NCBI RefSeq assembly: GCF_002310815.1
Contig: NZ_CP011032.1
Coordinates: 784,001 to 848,000 of the forward strand
Reading direction: 5' to 3'
DNA length: 64,000 nucleotides
Source: Pseudoalteromonas tunicata
GTDB taxonomy: Bacteria > Pseudomonadota > Gammaproteobacteria > Enterobacterales > Alteromonadaceae
Shown here: positions 9,453 to 18,309 of the stretch, one piece after another
Layout of the letters: each line of letters starts with the position of its first letter
How positions within the stretch are numbered: the stretch's first letter is position 1
The notes under the pieces: generated by a model
Seen by the model: only the letters and a program-made list of their open reading frames with translations
Database searches by the model: none
What the model was told of the DNA's origin: nothing
Made by a program: the position numbers and the translations under genes

Positions 9453-10271
9453 TTAAAGTTCGGTTTCCATTTGCTCTGCGCGGGCGATACACGCATCCAT
9501 CGCATCGGCAACAGTTTGGGTTAAATTGTGTTGTTGAAAATGTGCAATCGCTTGGGCGGTTGTGCCTCCTTTTGATGTCACGTTATTACGCAGCTCACTG
9601 ATTTCGATGCTTTGGCTTTCGACCATTTGCGCAGCGCCCATCGCAGTTTGTTGCACTAATAATCGCGCTTGTTCTGGGGTAAATCCTAAGGCTTTAGCTT
9701 TGCTTTCTATTGCTTCCATAAACAAAAAGAAATAAGCCGGAGATGAGCCGGTTACTGCAATAATATCGTTGATTTGTGACTCTTGCTCTAACCACATTAC
9801 AATACCTGTGCTGCTGAAAATCTCTGTGACTGTGCTATTTTCAGCATCACTAGTACCTGCTGAAAACAAACCAGAAACCCCTTTGCCCAGCAAAGATGGG
9901 GTATTGGGCATACAACGAATAAGCTTAACGTCACTGCGTAGCATTTCACGTAAACGTTTAACAGTAATGCCTGCTGCAACAGATACAAACACCTTATTGC
10001 TATAATCGATGCCAGAATTAGCAAATGTTTGGCAAAGCTCAGCCATCATTTGCGGTTTAACCGATAGTACTATGATGTCGGCTTGTGCAAGGGCGATTAA
10101 ATTGTCGGTTTGGGTTTGTACACCAAAGTCGCTGGCGACTTTATCAAGTTTGGTTTGGTTGCGATTAGTGGCAATAATCTGTGAGGCATTAAAGCCATTT
10201 TTAATCATACCTCCGATAATGGCATAGCTCATATTACCGGTGCCAATAAATGCAATGTTTGTTTGAGACAT
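9453..10271 (-). CDS. proC: Pyrroline-5-carboxylate reductase
   Basis: Last enzyme of proline synthesis, reducing pyrroline-5-carboxylate with NADPH. The 272 residues match the usual length. The N-terminal Rossmann fold shows IAFIGTGNMSYAIIGG. The C-terminal dimer and catalytic domain shows the family signature ending in VTSKGGTTAQAI, and VTGSSPAYFF lies in between. It is the second gene of the yggS-proC-yggT-yggU cluster, 12 bp after yggS. Nothing unusual is visible. Confidence 0.97.
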   Translation of the reverse strand: MSQTNIAFIGTGNMSYAIIGGMIKNGFNASQIIATNRNQTKLDKVASDFGVQTQTDNLIALAQADIIVLSVKPQMMAELCQTFANSGIDYSNKVFVSVAAGITVKRLREMLRSDVKLIRCMPNTPSLLGKGVSGLFSAGTSDAENSTVTEIFSSTGIVMWLEQESQINDIIAVTGSSPAYFFLFMEAIESKAKALGFTPEQARLLVQQTAMGAAQMVESQSIEISELRNNVTSKGGTTAQAIAHFQQHNLTQTVADAMDACIARAEQMETEL

Positions 10272-10283
10272 AGTAAACCTTAA

Positions 10284-10985
10284 TTAGTGTTGTTCTACAG
10301 GGTACTCGCGCGCACCAAAAATATCAGTACCAATTCTAACCATGGTTGAGCCTGCTGCAATGGCAGCCTCAACGTCAGCGCTCATTCCCATAGATAAAGT
10401 ATCTATAGAGGGATATTGGGCTTTAAGTGTATCAAAGCAAGTTTTTAATTGACTAAAGCTTGCGATGAGTTGCGCTTGGTCATCGCTTGGTGCAGGAATA
10501 GCCATTAAGCCGCGTAAGACTAATTGTTTGCTTTGGCTAATGTGTGCGCTAAGTGCGGCCACATCAGCTAAGTTGCAACCTGACTTGCTTTGCTCACCAG
10601 AAATATTCACTTGAATAAGTACATTTAATGGCGGTAAGTTAGTTGGGCGCTGTTGATTAAGTCGTTCTGCAATTTTAGGGCGTTCAATACTTTGCACCCA
10701 AGAAAAATGCTCAGCAATGGCTTTGGTTTTGTTTGATTGAATAGGGCCAATAAAGTGCCACTCAATGTCGTTAAATGGGATTTGTTGGATTTTTTCTACC
10801 GCTTCTTGGACATAAGATTCGCCAAATTTTCGGTGTCCAGCGTGATAAGCATCTATGATTAGCTGTGCTGGTTTGGTTTTACTCACCGCCAGCAAGCTCA
10901 CGCTTTTGGCTGGTTTTTGATGATTTTTTTCGGCTTGGGCAATTCTAGCGTATGCGGAATTAAGTCGTTCTGCTATTGTAACCAT
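10284..10985 (-). CDS. yggS: PLP homeostasis protein, YggS/PROSC family
   Basis: A 233-residue fold-type III pyridoxal-phosphate-binding protein; the family buffers free PLP and affects amino-acid and keto-acid balance. The PLP lysine is in LLAVSKTKP. GLMAIPAP, SMGMSADVEAAIAAGSTMVRIG and FGAREY are family motifs near the C-terminus. The frame is open 174 bp further upstream, but that part would overlap pilT and resembles no YggS. The ATG at 10985 gives the normal length and the usual N-terminus. Only 31 bp separate it from the divergent pilT, the arrangement also seen in Pseudomonas and Vibrio. Confidence 0.94.
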   Translation of the reverse strand: MVTIAERLNSAYARIAQAEKNHQKPAKSVSLLAVSKTKPAQLIIDAYHAGHRKFGESYVQEAVEKIQQIPFNDIEWHFIGPIQSNKTKAIAEHFSWVQSIERPKIAERLNQQRPTNLPPLNVLIQVNISGEQSKSGCNLADVAALSAHISQSKQLVLRGLMAIPAPSDDQAQLIASFSQLKTCFDTLKAQYPSIDTLSMGMSADVEAAIAAGSTMVRIGTDIFGAREYPVEQH

Positions 10986-11016
10986 ATAATTATCAGATAG
11001 TTGTGGAGTTTTAGTC

Positions 11017-12066
11017 ATGGATATTACCGAATTACTCGCTTTTAGTGTGCAACATAAGGCGTCCGATTTACATTTATCGTCGGGTGTCTCACCTATGATC
11101 CGAGTTGATGGTGATGTACGGCGCATAAATATTCCAGTCCTCGAAGCCAAAGACGTCAATGGACTGGTCTATGACATTATGAATGATAAACAGCGTAAAG
11201 AATACGAAGAAAATCTGGAGTGTGACTTTTCATTCGAAGTCCCCAATCTAGCACGTTTTCGTGTCAATGCCTTTAATTCTAACCGTGGTCCTGCTGCGGT
11301 ATTTCGTACCATTCCAAGTGATATATTATCGCTAGATGATTTAGGTGCGCCGGATATTTTTAAAACCATTTCAGATAATCCTCGGGGTTTGGTATTAGTG
11401 ACGGGGCCTACGGGTTCGGGTAAATCGACCACTTTAGCTGCTATGGTTGATTATATTAATCGTAATAAACATCATCATATTTTAACCATTGAAGACCCTA
11501 TCGAGTTTGTGCATCAAAATAAGTTATGCCTAATTAACCAACGTGAAGTGCATCGCGATACCAAAAGTTTTAGTGCGGCTCTTCGAAGCGCATTACGTGA
11601 AGATCCTGATGTGATTCTAGTCGGTGAGTTACGTGACCTTGAAACCATTCGCCTTGCCATGACAGCGGCAGAAACGGGTCACTTAGTATTTGGCACCTTG
11701 CATACCACCTCAGCGCCTAAAACCATTGACCGTATTATCGACGTTTTTCCAGGCGAAGAAAAAGATATGGTAAGGTCGATGTTATCTGAGTCGTTGCGGG
11801 CTGTTATTTCCCAAACCTTATTGAAGAAAATTAGTGGTGGGCGAGTCGCAGCCCATGAAATCATGATCGGTGTACCGGCCATTCGAAATTTAATTCGTGA
11901 AGATAAGATTGCGCAAATGTATTCGACTATTCAAACCGGTGCGTCGCATGGGATGCAAACTATGGATCAATGTTTAATGAATTTGCTTAATCGCGGCATT
12001 ATCAGTCAATCACAAGCGCAGTCAAAAGCTCACGATAAAGCGCAATTTGGCGGTACAGGAAATTAA
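11017..12066 (+). CDS. pilT: Type IV pilus retraction ATPase PilT
   Basis: A 349-residue hexameric ATPase that drives pilus retraction and twitching. The Walker A motif GPTGSGKST lies at 130-138, followed by a Walker B region with DPDVILVGELRD and His-box HTTSAPKTIDRI. The AIRNLIRE motif needed for retraction in PilT is intact. It is cytoplasmic and docks at the pilus base. It is followed 2 bp later by pilU and is divergent from yggS. The start has a GGAG site. Confidence 0.97.
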   Translation: MDITELLAFSVQHKASDLHLSSGVSPMIRVDGDVRRINIPVLEAKDVNGLVYDIMNDKQRKEYEENLECDFSFEVPNLARFRVNAFNSNRGPAAVFRTIPSDILSLDDLGAPDIFKTISDNPRGLVLVTGPTGSGKSTTLAAMVDYINRNKHHHILTIEDPIEFVHQNKLCLINQREVHRDTKSFSAALRSALREDPDVILVGELRDLETIRLAMTAAETGHLVFGTLHTTSAPKTIDRIIDVFPGEEKDMVRSMLSESLRAVISQTLLKKISGGRVAAHEIMIGVPAIRNLIREDKIAQMYSTIQTGASHGMQTMDQCLMNLLNRGIISQSQAQSKAHDKAQFGGTGN

Positions 12067-12068
12067 TC

Positions 12069-13199
12069 ATGACTAATTTAAATTTTTATTTAAGCCAAAT
12101 GCTTACTCGCGGAGCATCCGATTTATTTGTCTCAACCTTTATGCCGGTCAGTGCCAAAATCAATGGTGAGCTTACGCATTTAGACAATAATAGTTTATCT
12201 GAAGAGCAAGCACTTGCTTTAGTTGAATCTGCGATGTCAGAAAAGCAGAAAAAAGAGTATCACGATACTAAAGAGTGTAACTTTGCGATTGCCACCGAAG
12301 AGGGACGTTTTCGTATTTCTGCTTTTTGGCAACGTGATAAAGCGGGTATGGTGGTCAGGCGTATTGTGAGTTCTATTCCTGATGTGAATGACTTAGGCTT
12401 GCCGCCAGTATTAACCGATGTGATCATGTCAAAACGGGGTTTAGTACTGTTTGTTGGTGGTACTGGTACAGGTAAATCAACTTCTCTAGCGGCGTTAATT
12501 GGTTATCGTAATCGGAATCAACGTGGCCATATTTTAACGATTGAAGACCCAATTGAATTTGTTCATGAGCACCAAAAAAGTATTGTTACGCAACGTGAAG
12601 TTGGCTTAGATACAGAAAGCTTTGAATCGGCATTAAAAAGTTCATTACGCCAAGCGCCAGATGTTATCTTAATTGGTGAAATTCGCTCACAAGAAACCAT
12701 GGAATACGCATTAAGTTTTGCAGAAACGGGGCATTTATGTGTTGCAACCTTACATGCGAATAACGCTAATCAGGCAATTGACCGGATCATGCACTTAGTA
12801 CCAAAAGAAAAGCACGATAAACTAAAATATGATTTGGCACTCAATTTACGCGCTATTGTTGCTCAGCAATTAGTGCCCACAGCTGATGGTAATGGTCGAG
12901 TTGCAGCAATTGAAGTACTTCTTAATTCGCCGATGATTGCAGAGCTAATTAAAAAAGGCGACATTGGTGGTATTAAAGAAACCATGGCTAAATCGCGCGA
13001 AATGGGGATGCAAACATTCGATCAAGCCTTGTTTGAGCATTATCAGCGCCATCGTATTAATTACGCGGACGCATTACATCATGCTGATTCTCCAAATGAT
13101 TTAAGGCTGATGATTAAATTGCGTAACAATGAACAGCAAGGCGCTGGATTCTTACAAGGCGTAACGATAGATGGTTTAGGTAACGATCCTAAAAATTAG
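12069..13199 (+). CDS. pilU: PilT-dependent retraction ATPase PilU
   Basis: A 376-residue PilT paralogue. The Walker A motif is GGTGTGKST, and DVILIGEIRS marks the Walker B region. The AIRNLIRE motif of PilT is replaced by a divergent MIAELIKKGD segment, as in PilU proteins, which assist PilT in forceful retraction. The C-terminal tail extends past the PilT end. It starts 2 bp after pilT, so the two are almost certainly co-transcribed. Confidence 0.95.
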   Translation: MTNLNFYLSQMLTRGASDLFVSTFMPVSAKINGELTHLDNNSLSEEQALALVESAMSEKQKKEYHDTKECNFAIATEEGRFRISAFWQRDKAGMVVRRIVSSIPDVNDLGLPPVLTDVIMSKRGLVLFVGGTGTGKSTSLAALIGYRNRNQRGHILTIEDPIEFVHEHQKSIVTQREVGLDTESFESALKSSLRQAPDVILIGEIRSQETMEYALSFAETGHLCVATLHANNANQAIDRIMHLVPKEKHDKLKYDLALNLRAIVAQQLVPTADGNGRVAAIEVLLNSPMIAELIKKGDIGGIKETMAKSREMGMQTFDQALFEHYQRHRINYADALHHADSPNDLRLMIKLRNNEQQGAGFLQGVTIDGLGNDPKN

Positions 13200-13205
13200 T
13201 TATTA

Positions 13206-13241
13206 GCGGCAATGTACTATATTGGTAAGTATTGCCGCAGT
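13206..13241 (+). terminator. Possible terminator after pilU
   Basis: Arms GCGGCAAT (13206-13213) and ATTGCCGC (13231-13238) can pair perfectly and can be extended past a two-base bulge. Only a short T-run follows. It starts 6 bp after the pilU stop. Confidence 0.5.
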
Positions 13242-13363
13242 TTAATTAGCCCCAGAATAGTGTTTCTGTAAACGACTTCGCTTAACTCAGGACGTATAAG
13301 CCCAACAGACTCATGTTTGCTTTGTATTATGCAATCAAATAGGAGCACTTTGAGGATTATTTG

Positions 13364-14266
13364 ATGATAGCAAAAATAAGCATAACCAAAGTAGCGCTAG
13401 TTTTGATTACCGTTTTCCTATTATTCAGTACCTTAGCCTTAGCAAAAGACGATAAGAACGTTGTAATCTATTTACGTGATGATGTGTATGATGATTACAT
13501 GACTTTTTTAGCGGGTCGTGATCCTAGTGAGATTAACTCGTTTGTTGGGCCTAAAATTCGTCGTGATGTTGTTGATATGGTGATTGCACAGCAAGCGCTT
13601 AAACTTGGGGGCTATGAAAAAACCTTTAGCTATAAAGTCGGTAAAGTTAACTTTCGAAACACCAAATTAATCGAACAGGGAGAGTTATTAATTAGCTTTG
13701 ATAGCTATTGGCTCGCTGATGCGCTACGTATTCAATATGACGTGTTTATTTCAGATCCGGTGATCCGAAAAGGTGAATATTTTGCAGGTATTTTTGCCAA
13801 TCCTGATCACGTTGAAGTATTTAAAATTAAAAACTTAGTTGATTTGAGAAATTTAACCGCTGTTTCAACGCCACGCTGGGCCACAGATTGGCATACACTG
13901 CAAAATCTAAACTTAAAAGAGCTCTTTTTGGAAGATGAGTGGCTTAGTCAGTTAAGAATGGTGCATTTAAAATGGGCTGATTTTATGCTGATGCCTTTAA
14001 TGCCTTCTCTCGATAATCATTACCGCCTAGGTAATATTGATTTAAAAGCGGTGCCAAATATCGCAATAGTGCTTGATGACAGTCGACATTTTGTTATTAG
14101 TCGCAATCATCCTGATGGCGAAGTAGCTTTTAAAGCATTGCAAATAGGACTCAAAGAGTTGCGTAAACGGCAGCGGATTAAACGTGCTTATATTGAGGCG
14201 GGATTTATTCCTGATTTAACAAAAACACAGGTAATCAATCAGGAATTGGTTGAGAAAATCAACTGA
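13364..14266 (+). CDS. Periplasmic solute-binding-like protein (SBP family 3-like), orphan
   Basis: A 300-residue protein with a signal peptide (hydrophobic core at about residues 10-24, cleavage near ALA-KDD). The rest has the size and pattern of a periplasmic binding-protein fold, with short alternating hydrophobic strands, but no ligand motif that I recognise. No transporter genes lie next to it, so it may be a sensor or an accessory protein rather than part of an ABC system. The ATG at 13364 has a GAGGA site 7 bases upstream and is preferred to the TTG immediately before it. It stands alone between pilU and the convergent ruvX. The family call is tentative. Confidence 0.6.
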   Translation: MIAKISITKVALVLITVFLLFSTLALAKDDKNVVIYLRDDVYDDYMTFLAGRDPSEINSFVGPKIRRDVVDMVIAQQALKLGGYEKTFSYKVGKVNFRNTKLIEQGELLISFDSYWLADALRIQYDVFISDPVIRKGEYFAGIFANPDHVEVFKIKNLVDLRNLTAVSTPRWATDWHTLQNLNLKELFLEDEWLSQLRMVHLKWADFMLMPLMPSLDNHYRLGNIDLKAVPNIAIVLDDSRHFVISRNHPDGEVAFKALQIGLKELRKRQRIKRAYIEAGFIPDLTKTQVINQELVEKIN

Positions 14267-14377
14267 GGTACTAGGTTAACCACATACTGGATAATAAACC
14301 TGTCTTAGGCGGTTATCTTCAACTTTTACCGCCTTGGGTTAACATACAATAAATCTATTATCTAGAACAGAAGTTAA

Positions 14378-14827
14378 CTAACTACCATATTGATTTTCAA
14401 AATAACTTTCTAAAATTAGCAGTGCCGACATACTATCAACATTTCCTTTAGTGAGTTTTTTAAAACCGCCTTGGGCAAATAGTTGCGATTTTGCATCTGC
14501 GGTGGTTAAACGCTCATCTTGGGTTTCAACTGGCAGGCCATAATTGTTGTGTAAGCGGTTGGCAAACTTTTTAGCTTGGAATGTCACCTCTTGATTTGTG
14601 CCATCCATATTCAGTGGTAAGCCAACAACTAATAAGTCGGGTTGCCATTCATTTACTATGGCTGCAATTTCATCCCAATTAGGAATACCATCACGGGCAT
14701 TGATTGCTTTTAGTGGTGATGCAGAGCCAGTAATTTCTTGGCCAACAGCAATACCAATGCTGCGAGTGCCAAAATCAAATCCGAGTACGGTGCGTTCACC
14801 GATGTTTTTTAATGGCCGCTTTGCCAT
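14378..14827 (-). CDS. ruvX: Putative pre-16S rRNA nuclease / Holliday-junction resolvase-like protein YqgF
   Basis: A 149-residue RNase H-fold protein. The N-terminal [13 protein letters not shown] motif carries the first catalytic Asp. [11 protein letters not shown] and the DERLTTADA motif supply the remaining conserved acidic residues. YqgF is implicated in 5' maturation of 16S rRNA. It is the last gene of rsmE-gshB-yqgE-ruvX, the same order as in E. coli, 31 bp after yqgE. An AAGGA site precedes the start. Confidence 0.95.
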   Translation of the reverse strand: MAKRPLKNIGERTVLGFDFGTRSIGIAVGQEITGSASPLKAINARDGIPNWDEIAAIVNEWQPDLLVVGLPLNMDGTNQEVTFQAKKFANRLHNNYGLPVETQDERLTTADAKSQLFAQGGFKKLTKGNVDSMSALLILESYFENQYGS

Positions 14828-14858
14828 GATAATCCTTGTTTAAAAAGTAAAATGTATT

Positions 14859-15416
14859 CTAGGCATGGCCAACTTGGTGACTAAGCATGCTCAAGTTTAT
14901 ACCAAGCATGGCGATGGCTTTTTCCCAGCGAAGATGGGCGGGAGTATCAAATATAATGCTAGGATCGGCTTTAATTGTTAACCATGCATTTTGTTGCAAC
15001 TCTTGCTCTAATTGTCCAGCTCCCCAACCCGCATATCCAAGTGTAATTAAGAATTTATCTGGGGATTGTTCCGTCGTCAGACTGGCTAAAACATCTTTTG
15101 AGGTGGTGATCATTATTTGATCGCTAAGTGCTGAGCTGGTGGTAAAACCATATTTGGTGCTGTGTAGTACAAAACCTCGGTCGGTATCAACTGGTCCGCC
15201 GGCAAACACTAACTGACGAGTGGAACCACAGGTTTTGTCATTTTCGAGATCAATTTTTTCAAGCAATTGCCCAACGGTAAAATCCGTTGGGTGATTAATA
15301 ACTAATCCCATAGCACCGGTTTCACTGTGTTCGCAAATATAGGTAACCGATTGTTTAAAGCTAGGGTCTTGCATGGTTGGCATTGCAATTAAAAAATGAT
15401 TTTCTAATGATTGCAT
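14859..15416 (-). CDS. yqgE: YqgE/AlgH family protein (DUF179)
   Basis: A 185-residue cytoplasmic protein. The N-terminal NHFLIAMPTMQDPSF and the GAMGLVINHPT motif, plus FAGGPVDTDRGFVLH in the middle and LGYAGWGAGQLE later, are hallmarks of the family. Its biochemical role is unknown; the Pseudomonas homologue AlgH influences alginate regulation. It sits between gshB and ruvX, as in E. coli. Confidence 0.95.
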   Translation of the reverse strand: MQSLENHFLIAMPTMQDPSFKQSVTYICEHSETGAMGLVINHPTDFTVGQLLEKIDLENDKTCGSTRQLVFAGGPVDTDRGFVLHSTKYGFTTSSALSDQIMITTSKDVLASLTTEQSPDKFLITLGYAGWGAGQLEQELQQNAWLTIKADPSIIFDTPAHLRWEKAIAMLGINLSMLSHQVGHA

Positions 15417-15443
15417 CTAATTTATCTCCTAGCTTCTATGCGA

Positions 15444-16397
15444 CTAACGCGTACTTAAGCGACGCTCAATCGCATCAAATAATATGCCTGTAATAGAAAT
15501 ATCAAACGCAGCTTGAATTTCTCGCACACATGTTGGGGCTGTGACATTGATTTCAGTTAATTTGTCACCGATAACATCAAGTCCTACAAAGATAAGCCCT
15601 TTCTCTTTGAGTATAGGTGCAATCGCATTGGCAATTTTAAAATCTGATTCACTTAATGGGCGTGCTTCACCACGGCCTCCTGCGGCTAAATTACCACGGG
15701 TTTCGCCGCCTTGTGGAATACGAGCCAAGCAGTATGGGATCACTTCACCATCAACCACTAAAATGCGTTTATCACCTTGAACTATTTCTGGTACGTAATT
15801 TTGTACCATTGCAAAGCGAGCGCCATGCTCTGTAAGTGTTTCGCAGATTACGCCGATATTTGGGTCGTCTTGTTTTACCCGAAAAATAGATGCGCCACCC
15901 ATGCCATCAAGTGGTTTGATAATAATATCGCCATGCTCAGCTAAAAAATGCCTAATTTGTTGTTGGCTGCGTGTGACTAAAGTATCTGGGGTGAATTCAC
16001 TAAACCAGGCAGTAAATAATTTTTCATTAGCATCACGTAAACTTTGCGGTTTATTGATCACTAACGCTCCTGCTTGTTCGGCGCGCTCTAAAATGTAAGT
16101 GGCATAGATGTATTCTGTATCAAAAGGGGGATCTTTGCGCATTAAAATCACATCAAGATCAGCTAAGGCAATGGTTTGCTTTTCTTCAAGCTCATACCAA
16201 TGATTTACATCATTAAATACTTTAGCTTTTGCACTGGTTGCATACGCTTGGCCTTGGCGCAAAAAAAGATCATCCATTTCCATGTAGTGGACTTCATAGC
16301 CGCGTTTTTGCGCTTCTTCCATCATGGCAAAGCCGGTGTCTTTTTTGATATTAAATCCTGAAATGGGATCTGAGATAATGCCGAGCTTGATAGTCAT
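15444..16397 (-). CDS. gshB: Glutathione synthetase
   Basis: ATP-grasp enzyme that joins glycine to gamma-glutamylcysteine. The 317 residues match E. coli GshB (316). Motifs are the N-terminal GIISDPI, KPQSLRDANEKL, the ATP-binding IIKPLDGMGG, and the C-terminal segment with GLDVIGDKLTEINVTAPTC. It lies 83 bp after rsmE and 27 bp before yqgE. An AAAGGGA ribosome site precedes the ATG. Confidence 0.97.
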   Translation of the reverse strand: MTIKLGIISDPISGFNIKKDTGFAMMEEAQKRGYEVHYMEMDDLFLRQGQAYATSAKAKVFNDVNHWYELEEKQTIALADLDVILMRKDPPFDTEYIYATYILERAEQAGALVINKPQSLRDANEKLFTAWFSEFTPDTLVTRSQQQIRHFLAEHGDIIIKPLDGMGGASIFRVKQDDPNIGVICETLTEHGARFAMVQNYVPEIVQGDKRILVVDGEVIPYCLARIPQGGETRGNLAAGGRGEARPLSESDFKIANAIAPILKEKGLIFVGLDVIGDKLTEINVTAPTCVREIQAAFDISITGILFDAIERRLSTR

Positions 16398-16480
16398 AGG
16401 ATTTCCCTTTTGATTTAGTATTTTTTATATGGGGATGATTTGTTAAAAAGCAAATCATCTCATAGTGTTGTGCACAAAAC

Positions 16481-17212
16481 TTAAGCTAAATCACCAAACT
16501 CAAGTTGCAATGCACTTAAGACCGTTAAAGCCGCTGTTTCAGTTCGTAAAATTCTTGGTCCTAAACGAATATCAATAAAACCGCTATTTTTAGTCATCAA
16601 CATTTCAGCATCGGTAAAGCCGCCTTCAGGGCCCACAATAAACCGTAATCCTTCGGTCGGTTTTGTAATGGTTTTAATACTGTGCTCAGCCCTTGGGTGT
16701 AGCGTGAGTTTGAGCTCGTCACTTTGTTGACTGAGCCATTGTTCAAGTTTAATTGGCGGGTGGATAACCGTAACAAAATTACGGCCTGATTGCTCCGCCG
16801 CTGCAATCGCAATTTTTTGCCACTGCTGATGTTTTTTCTCGAGGCGGTCACCGCTTAATTTTACTCCGCAGCGCTCGGTAAATAATGGGGTGATTTCTGT
16901 AACGCCAAGTTCTACTGATTTTTGAATGGTAAAATCCATTTTATCACCGCGTGAAATCCCTTGGCCTAAATGGATTTTAAGGGGGGATTCAACATCATGC
17001 TCTTCAAAACTCTCGATTTGTACATTGACCCCTTTTTTCGAGACTTCAGTCAGTTCAGCTAAAAACTGTCCTCCTTGGCCATTAAATAAACAGACCTTGT
17101 CACCAATAGACATGCGTAAAACCCGGCCGATATGACCTGCGGCATCATCGTCAAGTTGGAGTATTTGGCCAATTTCAATTGAGCCTGGATGATAAATATG
17201 AGGGATGCGCAT
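16481..17212 (-). CDS. rsmE: 16S rRNA m3U1498 methyltransferase
   Basis: SPOUT-class methyltransferase that modifies U1498 in the ribosomal decoding region using S-adenosylmethionine. The 243 residues match the family. An N-terminal PUA-like domain (about 1-70) precedes the knotted SPOUT domain, with GVTEITPLFTERC, FIVGPEGGF and the C-terminal LGPRILRTETAAL. It is the first gene of the rsmE-gshB-yqgE-ruvX run. The start has an AAAGG site. Confidence 0.96.
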   Translation of the reverse strand: MRIPHIYHPGSIEIGQILQLDDDAAGHIGRVLRMSIGDKVCLFNGQGGQFLAELTEVSKKGVNVQIESFEEHDVESPLKIHLGQGISRGDKMDFTIQKSVELGVTEITPLFTERCGVKLSGDRLEKKHQQWQKIAIAAAEQSGRNFVTVIHPPIKLEQWLSQQSDELKLTLHPRAEHSIKTITKPTEGLRFIVGPEGGFTDAEMLMTKNSGFIDIRLGPRILRTETAALTVLSALQLEFGDLA

Positions 17213-17406
17213 GGAAAACCTTTAATTTGAATTGTATTACAGGGCAATTCACTGTTTTTAATTGATTGTTATATGGTATGAAAGGGGGCGCGTATTGGCA
17301 ATAAAAAGGCTAGGTTGTAGCAATTTATTTTAATTTTTTCGATTAAATATTAAAAAGCTATGTTAGTTTTAAACGCTATTTCGTAATAGGAAACGAAGGA
17401 ACTTGC

Positions 17407-18309
17407 ATGAGTTTAATTTTACAGGTGGATGAACTAACTCGATCATTTGGCAAAGTGAATGCTGTTAATGGAATTAGTTTTAATGTGAAGCAAGGAACTT
17501 GCTTTGGTCTATTAGGACCTAATGGGGCTGGTAAAACCACCACCATTGAAATGCTCGAAGGGATAGTAAAACCGTCTTCGGGAAAAATTTTATATCAAGG
17601 TAAACCACTGACTGAGTCTATTTATCAAGAGTTAGGAATTCAATTTCAGCATACTGCGATTCAGGATTATTTAACGGTAAAAGAAACGCTTGAGATGTTT
17701 GGCGCATTTTATCACCATACGATTGCGTTAGATGAACTGATTGAATTATGTCAACTTGAGGATTTTTTACAGCAAGATCATCGCAAGTTATCAGGTGGGC
17801 AAAAACAGCGTTTACTGCTTGCGCTTGCGTTGATTAATGATCCTAAACTGATTTTTTTAGATGAGCCAACCACAGGGCTCGATCCTCATAGTCGTCGATT
17901 ATTTTGGCAGTTAGTCAATAAAATTAAAGCGAATGGTAAAACTATCATTTTAACCACACATTACATGGATGAAGCTGAATATCTATGTGATGAAATTGCG
18001 ATTATGGATAAAGGTAAAATTATTGCCCTCGATACTCCGGATAATCTATTAAAACAGCACTTTAAAGGTGCACTGATTAAACTCAATGGCAGTGCGTTTA
18101 ATCACGATGCGGTGATGCCGTTTGAGTACCAAGTGGTGGCTGATAAAATTTTAATTCAAAGTGCGGATATACAAGCAACGCTATTACAGCTTATTAATCA
18201 AGAGATTGCCCTCGATGGTTTACAAGTTAAATCGGCAACCTTAGATGACTTATTTTTGAAATTGACCGGCCATGGTCTGAATATGAAAGAAGAGCCTGCG
18301 CATGTTTAA
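17407..18309 (+). CDS. ABC transporter ATP-binding protein (ABC-2 exporter type)
   Basis: A 300-residue ATPase that powers the membrane protein encoded next. Walker A GPNGAGKTT is near residue 40, the signature LSGGQKQR near 130, and Walker B FLDEPTTGLDP near 155. The D-loop and switch His (TTHYMDEAE) are intact. The C-terminal region of about 80 residues is typical of CcmA/NodI-like exporters for drugs, polysaccharide or lipids. It overlaps the permease gene by 8 bp. The substrate cannot be told from sequence. An AAGGA site precedes the start. Confidence 0.94.
   Translation: MSLILQVDELTRSFGKVNAVNGISFNVKQGTCFGLLGPNGAGKTTTIEMLEGIVKPSSGKILYQGKPLTESIYQELGIQFQHTAIQDYLTVKETLEMFGAFYHHTIALDELIELCQLEDFLQQDHRKLSGGQKQRLLLALALINDPKLIFLDEPTTGLDPHSRRLFWQLVNKIKANGKTIILTTHYMDEAEYLCDEIAIMDKGKIIALDTPDNLLKQHFKGALIKLNGSAFNHDAVMPFEYQVVADKILIQSADIQATLLQLINQEIALDGLQVKSATLDDLFLKLTGHGLNMKEEPAHV

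Noticed and set aside
10986..11159. Longer N-terminus for yggS
   Set aside because: The extra 58 codons overlap divergent pilT and do not resemble YggS; the internal ATG gives the family length.
14305..14335. Terminator between the orphan binding protein and ruvX
   Set aside because: Only a 6-bp stem with a long loop and no T-run could be drawn.
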